This document shows positions 1 to 6,159 of a stretch of 7,839 nucleotides of DNA, piece by piece. Where the stretch lies: contig JBELMP010000123.1 in NCBI GenBank assembly GCA_042095695.1, forward strand, positions 1 to 7,839. The letters run 5' to 3'. The notes under the pieces are model-generated. The model ran no database searches, was not told where the DNA came from, and was given only the letters and a program-made list of their open reading frames with translations. Made by a program: the position numbers and the translations under genes. Within the stretch, counting starts at the first letter, position 1, and each line of letters opens with the position of its first letter. This stretch comes from Maricaulis sp042095695. GTDB taxonomy: Bacteria; Pseudomonadota; Alphaproteobacteria; Caulobacterales; Maricaulaceae.

Positions 1-320
1 AACTTCTTCTTGTCGAAGACTTTCATGACCTGTTTGAGGTCCTGCCCGCGCTTGAGGATCTGGCCGCTCATCGAGACGATCTTGTACTGTCCCTGCCGGT
101 TGGCGTCTGCCGGGGTCTTTACGATGGAGTAGATGGGCACTTCGCTGGCACGCCGGAAGATTGAGAACACGGCGCAATCGCGCAGGCCGTCAATCGCATA
201 ATCCTTGAACTCGCCCTGCGCCACAAGCCGCCCATAGACACTGAGTATCGCGTCCAGTTCGCGTCGATGCCACATGACGGATTGTGGGACGGGCTTCCCG
301 GACTGCGTGCTTTCGAACAA
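1..320 (-). CDS. DUF2794 domain protein, 3' end cut by the window edge
   Basis: The minus strand reads through from 320 to the window edge without a stop, giving 106 codons. The translation has the features I associate with DUF2794: HRRELDAILSVYGR near residue 20-35, then GEFKDYAIDGLRD, AVFSIFRRASEVPIYSIVK, and a C-terminal stretch ILKRGQDLKQVMKVFDKKK. The family is about 105-120 residues, so only a few C-terminal residues should be missing. I place the start at the TTG at 320-318 because CAGGAG sits seven bases upstream and residues before the internal ATG at 276 (VPQSV) look like the normal N-terminus. An ATG start at 276 would cut off part of the family's usual N-terminal strand. The protein is small, soluble and without signal peptide or catalytic motif. 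Its function is not known to me. It is transcribed divergently from the ABC operon. Confidence 0.8.
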   Translation of the reverse strand, partial: MFESTQSGKPVPQSVMWHRRELDAILSVYGRLVAQGEFKDYAIDGLRDCAVFSIFRRASEVPIYSIVKTPADANRQGQYKIVSMSGQILKRGQDLKQVMKVFDKKK

Positions 321-345
321 CAGAATTCTCCTGACAGTTGAATAC

Positions 346-351
346 TCTATA
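346..351 (-). promoter_or_regulatory. possible -10 element for the DUF2794 gene
   Basis: On the minus strand TATAGA lies in an AT-rich patch about 25 bases upstream of the TTG start, directly before the CAGGAG ribosome site. No convincing -35 hexamer occurs 16-18 bases further upstream, so this is a weak call based on position and composition only. Confidence 0.25.
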
Positions 352-475
352 CTAGCTTACAAACTTTTCACGCCGTGCCCAAAATTCGCCTTAATCCGGG
401 CACTTTCACGCCACACAGCATGGCCAGATTTTCCGTGTCGGCCGGGCGCGTGAAGCTCCGGATCCTGGTTTATGA

Positions 476-493
476 CAGCCCCCCCAGCCCCCC
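476..493. repeat. tandem repeat, 2 x CAGCCCCCC
   Basis: Two exact adjacent copies of the nonamer CAGCCCCCC are present, followed by GG. The C-runs make a slippage-prone tract about 110 bases upstream of the ABC operon start. It may be only a low-complexity accident. Confidence 0.6.
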
Positions 494-535
494 GGATCAT
501 GGAGTGCGGACCGGTCGACACCCTATCCTAACATC

Positions 536-559
536 CTGAAAACCAGTACCTGTTTTCAG
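536..559. repeat. inverted repeat CTGAAAAC-N8-GTTTTCAG (candidate operator or hairpin)
   Basis: Perfect 8-base arms CTGAAAAC (536-543) and GTTTTCAG (552-559) flank an 8-base spacer. A second, overlapping inverted pair CCAGT (543-547) / ACTGG (560-564) shares the right half. The element ends 45 bases before the first ATG of the ABC operon, a position fitting a repressor/activator operator or a 5'-UTR hairpin. No T-run follows, so it is not an ordinary terminator. Confidence 0.5.
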
Positions 560-604
560 ACTGGCCAATTTCGTCTTGGCGCGCTAGGCCTATGCATCTG
601 TTTG

Positions 605-1345
605 ATGAGCGCTGCGATGCTGGTTGCTGACTCTCTCGTAAAAAATTTCGGACACTTCCGCGCGGTTGATGGCATCACCTTCACCGTCGAACGTGGTGAA
701 GTCCTTGGTTTTCTTGGTCCTAATGGCGCCGGGAAGTCGACCACAATGCGTATGCTGGCCGGCTGTCTGGAACCGGATACCGGCTGTGCAACAATTGCCG
801 GACATGATTGCGTTCAGGATCGTCTGGAGGCCCAGTCACGCCTGGGTTATCTGCCAGAGGGAGCTCCGGCCTATCCTGCAATGACGCCCCGCGGCTTTGT
901 CGCTTTCGGTCTGCGTGCCCGGGGCTTCAAGGCGGACAGTCTGGAGCGGGCAACCGAGCACGCGCTTGAACGCGCCCGCCTCGGCGCTATGGCCGACAAG
1001 CCCATCGGGACCCTGTCCAAAGGCTATAAGCGACGCGCTGCGCTTGCTGCCGCCATCGCCCACGACCCGGCCGTGCTGATCCTGGATGAGCCGACGGATG
1101 GGCTGGACCCCAATCAAAAAGACGGGGTGCGGGCCTTGATCAAGGAGATGGCTCCGGAAAAGGCGATCATTATCTCGACGCATATTCTCGAAGAAGTTCC
1201 GGCCGTATGCAGCCGGGCGATTCTGATCGCCGGCGGCCGCCTCCTGTTTGACGGCACCCCGCATGATCTGGCGCAGACGACGAAGACCAAGACGGTTGAA
1301 GCCGCCTTCCGCCAGATGACCCGGAGTGGGGAGGCTCGCCTATGA
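605..1345 (+). CDS. GldA-like ABC transporter ATP-binding protein
   Basis: This is the nucleotide-binding subunit that would power the membrane machine encoded downstream; it acts at the cytoplasmic face of the inner membrane. Counting from the ATG at 605 (246 residues), Walker A is GPNGAGKST at 38-46, the Q-loop region reads GYLPE at 81-85 (the YLPE form usual in this subgroup), the signature is LSKGYKRR at 137-144, Walker B is AVLILDEPTDGLDP at 156-169, and the H-loop is STH at 191-193. The LSKGY signature and the neighbours place it with GldA/CcmA-type exporters rather than importers. The start is uncertain: TTG 602, ATG 605 and ATG 617 are in frame and none has a strong ribosome site. Homologues usually begin near the ATG at 617. 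The stop overlaps the permease ATG (ATGA), indicating translational coupling. Substrate unknown. Confidence 0.93.
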   Translation: MSAAMLVADSLVKNFGHFRAVDGITFTVERGEVLGFLGPNGAGKSTTMRMLAGCLEPDTGCATIAGHDCVQDRLEAQSRLGYLPEGAPAYPAMTPRGFVAFGLRARGFKADSLERATEHALERARLGAMADKPIGTLSKGYKRRAALAAAIAHDPAVLILDEPTDGLDPNQKDGVRALIKEMAPEKAIIISTHILEEVPAVCSRAILIAGGRLLFDGTPHDLAQTTKTKTVEAAFRQMTRSGEARL

Positions 1346-2085
1346 TGGATGCGTTCCAGGCCGTCTATCGGCGCGAGCTGACCAGCTATTTTCAAACGCC
1401 GCTGGCCTATGTCTTTCTGGCGGTATTCGCGGTGGCTGCGCCGGCATTCGCTTTTTATATCGGGCGGTTCTTCGATACCAACCGTGCCGATCTGGCCCCC
1501 CTCTTCGACTACTTGCCATGGCTTCTGGTCATCCTCATGCCAGCGCTGGCCATGCGAGCCTGGGCGGAGGAGCGCGACCGCGGAACGCTGGAATTCATGA
1601 TGGCGTTACCCATTCCGCTATGGGCGGCGACGGCCGGGAAGTTCGCCGCGGCCTGGTCAGTGGCTGGTGCCGCGCTCGTGTTGACCTTTCCGATGTGGAT
1701 CGCAGTCAATTATCTCGGTTCGCCGGACAATGCCGCCATTGCAACTGCCTATTTCGGCGCCTTCCTGATGGCGGGCGGCTATCTGGCGGTCGGGCAGGCC
1801 CTGTCTGCGACAACGTCGAACCAGGTCATCGCCTTTGTGCTGGGCACTGGGGCGAGTTTTCTGCTGACCATGGCCGGCCTGCCCTTCGTGCTCGCCGCCC
1901 TGGCCGATGGTGCCCCGGTCTTTGTCGCAGAATTCATCGCCGGCCTGAGTGCGCTGGAGCATTATAATGCCTTCCGCTTCGGCGTGATTGGCCTGCCCAA
2001 CTTATTTTACTTCCTCGGATTGATTGCCGCCTCGCTGAGTTGTGCGGGGCTTTTGATCGCCGACCGGCGCGGGGGTGGTCGATGA
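1342..2085 (+). CDS. GldF-like ABC-2 type permease
   Basis: This 247-residue integral inner-membrane protein would form the channel subunit (probably a dimer) driven by the preceding ATPase. About six hydrophobic segments are visible near residues 21-41, 54-75, 102-123, 131-152, 160-183 and 218-241. The N-terminal pattern (AVYRRELTSYFQTPLAYVF) is typical: an amphipathic coupling helix with RREL, then the first membrane helix. Between helices 2 and 3 the motif MRAWAEERDRGTLEF (71-85) matches the family hallmark AEE...GT.E. A strong ribosome site GGGGAGG (1328-1334) sits seven bases before the ATG at 1342; a second ATG follows immediately at 1345. It overlaps the ATPase by four bases and the GldG-like gene by four bases (ATGA both times). 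Length and motifs fit GldF; assignment to that family is firm, the transported substrate is not known. Confidence 0.92.
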   Translation: MMDAFQAVYRRELTSYFQTPLAYVFLAVFAVAAPAFAFYIGRFFDTNRADLAPLFDYLPWLLVILMPALAMRAWAEERDRGTLEFMMALPIPLWAATAGKFAAAWSVAGAALVLTFPMWIAVNYLGSPDNAAIATAYFGAFLMAGGYLAVGQALSATTSNQVIAFVLGTGASFLLTMAGLPFVLAALADGAPVFVAEFIAGLSALEHYNAFRFGVIGLPNLFYFLGLIAASLSCAGLLIADRRGGGR

Positions 2086-3929
2086 CGCGTTCCGCCTATC
2101 TCCCCCTCATGCTGATCAGCGTGGTGGTCCTCTTTCTGGCCGGCAATCACTTGGTGAGCCAGAGCCTGCGCGGGGTTCGGCTCGATTTGACCGAGCAGGG
2201 GCTTTATCGCCTGTCCGAGGGCAGCCGGGAGGTGATCGACCGGATCAATGAGCCCGTGGAATGGCGCTTTTATCACTCGCGCAGCCTGGCGGCCCAATAT
2301 CCTGCGATCCGCAGCTATGCGACCCGTGTGCGGGAGTATCTGCGCGCCTATGAGGAGTATTCAGGGGGCGCCATCCGCCTGATCGAAATCGATCCCCAGC
2401 CTTTCAGCGAGGCGGAGGATGCGGCTCTCGCGGCTGAGCTCCTGCCCATCCCGACGGAAACCGGCGAGCAGATCTATTTCGGCCTGGTTGCGAGCAATTC
2501 AGTCGATCAAAGCGCGGTCATTGCCCAGTTTTTCGAGGAAAATGAAAGTCGGCTGGAATTCGAACTGACCCAGACGCTTGCCGAGATTGAACGGGCCCGC
2601 CCGCCGCGCCTTGCCATTATCACCAGCCTGGCAATCTCGCCTGATCGCGGCGCTCCCAACCGTTTTGTGCGGGAATTACTGGGCAGTTACGAGCTTGACT
2701 GGCTGGACCGCGATTTCACCGAATTGCCGGATGTCGACGCGATATTGATCCTTCACCCCTTTCCGCTGGACGAGGCGCAGCTTTATCGCATTGACCAATA
2801 CGTTCTGGGCGGCGGCAATCTCGTTGTTATGCTCGACCCGATGGCGCACATGGCATTGCGGCCCGGCCCGGATGGGCTGCCACCGATCGATGCCGACCGT
2901 GGCTCGGATCTGGGGCCGCTTCTGGCCAGCTGGGGTGTGCAATGGGATCGCGAGACAGTGGCGATGGACCGGGCGCTTGGGCTGCAGGTCCAGATTACCG
3001 AGGCCGATGGTCGTGCCACCAGCCGCGCCTACCCGCTCTGGTTCTCTATCGGCCCCGAACAATTGAGCGCCGCTGACCGTGCCACATCAGATCTCGACCG
3101 CGGCGTGAACTTTGGGTCGCCCGGCGTTCTCCTGCCGCTTGCCGACAGGCTGCTCAGCTTTCAGCCGCTCATGCAGACCAGCCCGGAAGGGGCGCTACTG
3201 GATGCCGATATCGCTGCCGGAGCGCCGAGCCCAGACGAATTGCTGCGGAATTATGATCCATCGCCGGAACCCCTGGTGCTTGGGGCGCGACTGGAGGGTC
3301 TGGCGATCACAGCCTTCGGCGATGGCCCGCCGGCGGAATCCTCCTTTTTCAATCCCGCAGCGCACCTGGCCGAGGCCGTCGCGCCCACCCGCATCGTTGT
3401 GATCGCCGATGCAGACTGGCTCGATGACAGCTATTATGTGAGCCGCGATCCGACCTTCGGCGAGCTGATTGTCGCCGACAATCTGGCCCTGGCCATGAAT
3501 CTGCTCGACGGGGCGGCGGGCGATGAGGCGCTGATCTCCCTGCGGTCGCGGGCACCCTCCTATCGGCCAATGGAGCGTGTGGATGCGCTTCGGGCTGAAG
3601 CGGAGGCGCGCTATTTCCAGCTGCAGGCCGAGATCCAGGCGGAAATTGCGGCGGATCAGGATCGTCTGAACGCGCTTGAGAGCAGTGGCGCCGCCTCGGC
3701 GCTTTATGCAGAAGGTGAAAGCGGCGCCCTCGACGAAGCCCGCGCGCTCAGGGCGCGGATTCTGGAAGGTCGAGCACGCTTGCGAGAGGTGGAACGCGAA
3801 TTCCGCCGCGATATCAATGCGCTGGATGCCTGGCTGCAATTCTGGACGATCTTCATTCCGCCTTTCCTGGTCGTACTGATTGCCCTGGCCGGGGTGATTT
3901 TCGGGCGTCGTAAGGCGGTGACCTCATGA
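2082..3929 (+). CDS. GldG-like ABC transporter auxiliary protein (GIFT / ABC_transp_aux domain)
   Basis: The protein is 615 residues long and is anchored by an N-terminal membrane helix (about 5-22) and a C-terminal one (about 588-607), so the large middle part should lie in the periplasm. After the first helix comes the family pattern RLDLTEQGLYRLSEGSREVI (33-52). A Rossmann-like GldG/IFT52-type domain follows, ending in VLGGGNLVVMLDP (241-253). Residues about 500-585, rich in E, R, A and L, look like a coiled coil leading into the second helix. In Bacteroidota GldG works with GldA and GldF in gliding; elsewhere the role is unknown. The ATG at 2082 is chosen over an upstream in-frame GTG-or-similar start because it forms an ATGA overlap with the permease stop and leads straight into the membrane helix. 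The ribosome site is poor, as expected for coupled translation. Confidence 0.9.
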   Translation: MTRSAYLPLMLISVVVLFLAGNHLVSQSLRGVRLDLTEQGLYRLSEGSREVIDRINEPVEWRFYHSRSLAAQYPAIRSYATRVREYLRAYEEYSGGAIRLIEIDPQPFSEAEDAALAAELLPIPTETGEQIYFGLVASNSVDQSAVIAQFFEENESRLEFELTQTLAEIERARPPRLAIITSLAISPDRGAPNRFVRELLGSYELDWLDRDFTELPDVDAILILHPFPLDEAQLYRIDQYVLGGGNLVVMLDPMAHMALRPGPDGLPPIDADRGSDLGPLLASWGVQWDRETVAMDRALGLQVQITEADGRATSRAYPLWFSIGPEQLSAADRATSDLDRGVNFGSPGVLLPLADRLLSFQPLMQTSPEGALLDADIAAGAPSPDELLRNYDPSPEPLVLGARLEGLAITAFGDGPPAESSFFNPAAHLAEAVAPTRIVVIADADWLDDSYYVSRDPTFGELIVADNLALAMNLLDGAAGDEALISLRSRAPSYRPMERVDALRAEAEARYFQLQAEIQAEIAADQDRLNALESSGAASALYAEGESGALDEARALRARILEGRARLREVEREFRRDINALDAWLQFWTIFIPPFLVVLIALAGVIFGRRKAVTS

Positions 3930-4975
3930 GTCAGCCGATGGACAACCAACGTCGTAAACATCTTCTGGTGACTGCCGGTGCTGCCCTGGCGGCTCTCCTG
4001 CTCGCGATTATGGTGACGCTGATGGATGCTTCGCGCAGCTGGACACCCAGCGTGAGCGGGCCGGTTATTCCGGACTGGAGTGACCGGGTGGCGGCCGCCT
4101 CTGCCATTGAAATAACCACGGCTGATGGCCGTTTTACCGTGGCTCGGGAGGGAGATCGCTGGATTATGCCAGAGCGCGATGGCTACGCTGTCCGCCCCGA
4201 TCAGATTGCCGGCCTCGATCGCCTGCTTGAAGGGCTCGCCTATATCGGTGCGCGCACATCTGATCCCGACAAGCACGCCCGGATTGGCCTGGCCGAGCCG
4301 GGCCTCGACGGCGGCGGCGTGCAGGTCACGGTGCGCGATGCAGATGGGCGTGTTCTCAGCGATTATCTTTTTGGAGAGGTGCGCAGTCGGACACTGTATT
4401 TCCGGCGTCCCGATACAGCGCGGAGTTTCGCGGCAAGCCTGCCGGAGGATGTCGATGCCGCCTTGCTCACGCGCGCGGCTGATGAATGGCTGGAGCTTGA
4501 CTTTATTGCCCTGGGCCGCAGCGCTGTGGCCCGCAGTGTGATCGAAGCGGAAGATGGCAGCCGCTATGTTCTGGAGCGCCCGGCGAGCTCGATCCGCAAT
4601 TTCTCCCTGCGGCAACCGAGCGGATGGGAACCGATCACCGCCGGCGCTGGTAATGGTCCCGCTTCGGCCCTGTCGCGAATCCGGTTTCGCGATGTCCGTC
4701 GCACCGAACGCCTTACCGGTGCTGTCGTCGGATCGCATACGGCGGAGACTTTCGGGGGCTTGCAGATCCGGCTGGATATTATTGCGCAGGGTGAGACCCG
4801 CTGGGCGGTCATCAGCGCATCGGCCCTGAGTGACGACGCACAGGCCGAAGCTGATTCGTTGCAAATGCGAACCCAGGGCTGGGCATATTTATTGAGTGAT
4901 CTCAGCCTTGACCGGCTGCTGCGACCGCTGTCTGAAATAGCAGATCCGCGGTTGGAGCCGGGCGATGCGCCTTAA
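3926..4975 (+). CDS. DUF4340 domain membrane-anchored protein
   Basis: This is a 349-residue protein with one N-terminal membrane helix (about 13-33, preceded by the basic NQRRKH) and a large, presumably periplasmic, domain. The pattern ASAIEITTADGRFTVAREGDRWIMPERDGYAVRPDQIAGLDRLLEGL in the first 110 residues is the classic DUF4340 repeat unit: a strand pair carrying a substrate-like hairpin, then W...P.....D...V..LL..L. The part RIGLAEPGLDGGGVQVTVRDADGRVLSDYLFGE further on is also family-typical. DUF4340 proteins usually follow GldG-like genes, so this is likely the fourth component of the complex, perhaps interacting with the periplasmic domain of the GldG-like protein. It begins four bases inside the previous gene (ATGA) with AAGG ten bases upstream. 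No catalytic motif is visible; molecular function is unknown. Confidence 0.85.
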   Translation: MSQPMDNQRRKHLLVTAGAALAALLLAIMVTLMDASRSWTPSVSGPVIPDWSDRVAAASAIEITTADGRFTVAREGDRWIMPERDGYAVRPDQIAGLDRLLEGLAYIGARTSDPDKHARIGLAEPGLDGGGVQVTVRDADGRVLSDYLFGEVRSRTLYFRRPDTARSFAASLPEDVDAALLTRAADEWLELDFIALGRSAVARSVIEAEDGSRYVLERPASSIRNFSLRQPSGWEPITAGAGNGPASALSRIRFRDVRRTERLTGAVVGSHTAETFGGLQIRLDIIAQGETRWAVISASALSDDAQAEADSLQMRTQGWAYLLSDLSLDRLLRPLSEIADPRLEPGDAP

Positions 4976-5342
4976 TCAGATCACCATTCCTGTCAGCAAT
5001 ATCGGCCGGTCGAAAGCGTTTTACATGCGTCTTGGCTTCCGGCTTCTGGTCGATAGCGAGCATTATACCCGTTTCCTCGCGCCGGATGGGGACACGACTT
5101 TCTCCCTGCATCTGGCCGACGACAAAGTATCGCCTGGCGCGGTCATCTATCTGGAATGCGACAGGGTCAATCACGAGGTCGAACGCTTGCAGCAGCGCGG
5201 CTTCGAGTTCGAAGCCCAGCCGGAGGACAAGGGCTGGTTGTGGCGCGAGGCGGTGTTGCGCGATCCGGATGGGCATATGATCAAGATTTATCATGCCGGG
5301 AAGAACCGGATTGACCCACCCTGGCGTGTGAAAAACAGCTAG
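4965..5342 (+). CDS. VOC / glyoxalase-fold family protein
   Basis: This 125-residue cytosolic protein has the two-module vicinal-oxygen-chelate layout. Module one is residues 1-51 (ITIPVSNIGRSKAFYMRLGF is the standard strand-helix start), and module two is 59-112 with RDPDGHMIKIYHAG at 99-112. The C-terminal tail N-R-I-D-P-P-W-R is typical of one uncharacterised VOC subgroup. The usual metal ligands are altered: Gln5 stands where His is common, and Lys107 stands where the last Glu of the canonical LIELY strand would be; His49, Glu64 and His110 remain nearby. I therefore do not assign glyoxalase I or dioxygenase activity; a binding or resistance role is equally possible. GGAG (4954-4957) seven bases upstream supports the ATG, which lies 11 bases inside the DUF4340 gene, so it should be co-transcribed with the ABC genes. 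Confidence 0.87.
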   Translation: MRLNQITIPVSNIGRSKAFYMRLGFRLLVDSEHYTRFLAPDGDTTFSLHLADDKVSPGAVIYLECDRVNHEVERLQQRGFEFEAQPEDKGWLWREAVLRDPDGHMIKIYHAGKNRIDPPWRVKNS

Positions 5343-5371
5343 TCTTCGATCAAGCCTCAGACATGCATGGT

Positions 5372-5408
5372 CCAGATGCGCTGCTGAGACGCATTCGGCT
5401 CTGGTTTT
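5372..5408 (+). terminator. possible imperfect intrinsic terminator after the five-gene operon
   Basis: CCAGATGCG (5372-5380) can pair with CGCAT (5390-5394) and, past a six-base bulge, CTGG (5401-5404); TTTT follows directly at 5405-5408. The bulge and the short T-run make this weak. It is the only hairpin-plus-T structure I see between the VOC gene and the next gene. Confidence 0.25.
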
Positions 5409-5475
5409 CAGGCCCGATCTGCAAGAGCCTGGTGTGGCGCACAACGAATAGCCGCCCAGAACCGGAGATCCTCTC

Positions 5476-6159
5476 ATGTCCAAATCCTACCAGATCGGTT
5501 TTGTCCTCTTCCCCGACCTGACCCAGCTGGATTTTACCGGCCCGCTCCAGGTGCTTACCCGCCTGCCCGGCGCACGAACGCATCTGATTGCCAAGAGTTT
5601 GGAGCCTGTGAAGACTGATTGTGGCCCTTTCATCATGCCCTCCATCACCATGGCCGACTGTCCGGATCTTGATCTCATCTGCATTCCCGGCGGCTGGGGC
5701 GTGGATGATGCAATGCGTGATCGCGAAACCATGGATTTTGTGAAGCGCCAGGGTGCCGGGGCGGAATATGTGACCTCGGTCTGTACCGGCGCCTTCATTC
5801 TGGGCGCTGCGGGCTTGCTGCAGGGCAAGCGGGCAACCACGCATTGGCGCTATCATAAGCATCTCAGCGCCGTCGGTGCCATTCCGGAAAAGGCACGCGT
5901 CGTCCGGGACGGTAATCTGTTCACCGGAGGTGGTGTCACTGCGGGGATTGATTTCGCCCTCACCGTGGTGCGGGAAATCGCCGGCGAGGCCATCGCCCAG
6001 GCGGTGCAGCTCGGGCTGGAATATGACCCGCACCCGCCGGTGGATGCGGGGTCGCCCGACAAGGCACCGGCCGCGATCCGCGCGGCGGTTGAGGACCGTT
6101 TTGCGCCCCGGATCGAGGCCTTCGAACTGGCATTGAAGGCGGCGCTGGACGCGGACTAG
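5476..6159 (+). CDS. inhA: isonitrile hydratase-like DJ-1/PfpI family protein
   Basis: This 227-residue cytosolic protein closely resembles Pseudomonas putida isonitrile (cyclohexyl-isocyanide) hydratase, which adds water to isonitriles to give N-substituted formamides (EC 4.2.1.103) and is about the same length. Shared stretches by memory include QLDFTGP (17-23), CIPGGWGV (69-76), YVTSVCTGAF (98-107), LLQGKRATTHW and GGGVTAGIDFAL. The nucleophile would be Cys103 in the elbow SVCTG, with Thr104 and Asp19 matching the residues known to matter in that enzyme. CGGAG eight bases upstream supports the ATG. It sits 133 bases after the VOC gene, probably as a separate unit, and converges with mmcB: its TAG shares CTAG with the opposite stop. 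Other DJ-1 superfamily roles (GATase1-like domain of AraC-type regulators without the HTH, glyoxalase III) are less likely. The natural substrate remains inference. Confidence 0.85.
   Translation: MSKSYQIGFVLFPDLTQLDFTGPLQVLTRLPGARTHLIAKSLEPVKTDCGPFIMPSITMADCPDLDLICIPGGWGVDDAMRDRETMDFVKRQGAGAEYVTSVCTGAFILGAAGLLQGKRATTHWRYHKHLSAVGAIPEKARVVRDGNLFTGGGVTAGIDFALTVVREIAGEAIAQAVQLGLEYDPHPPVDAGSPDKAPAAIRAAVEDRFAPRIEAFELALKAALDAD

Larger units (their letters stand above)
321..604. other. divergent intergenic control region
   Basis: This 284-base stretch between the DUF2794 gene (minus) and the ABC operon (plus) has no credible gene. It must carry the promoters of both units. Visible structures are a candidate -10 for DUF2794 near 350, an exact tandem 9-base repeat at 476-493, an imperfect direct repeat (CCGGATCCTGG at 458-468 and CCGGATCATGG at 492-502, one mismatch), and an inverted repeat at 536-559. 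I could not find a convincing sigma-70-like promoter for the ABC operon. Confidence 0.6.

Noticed and set aside
378..400. Possible CtrA-like site (minus strand TTAA-N7-TTTT)
   Set aside because: The second half-site matches only two of four bases of TTAA, so it is not a supportable CtrA box.
420..539. 39-codon ATG frame on the plus strand in the divergent region
   Set aside because: No ribosome site, proline/serine-rich translation over the C-rich repeat, no recognisable protein features; most likely chance.
3704..4864. Long minus-strand frame of 386 codons opposite the GldG-like and DUF4340 genes
   Set aside because: It is antisense to two well-supported genes, has no family-like motifs and arises from GC-rich codon bias.
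5404..5411. Second copy of GTTTTCAG, the arm of the 536-559 inverted repeat
   Set aside because: A single unpaired 8-mer recurring once in about 7.8 kb is readily explained by chance, and no partner arm is present.
4902..6033. Minus-strand frames opposite the VOC and hydratase genes
   Set aside because: Both sense-strand proteins match known families over their full length, and the antisense translations show no domain pattern.
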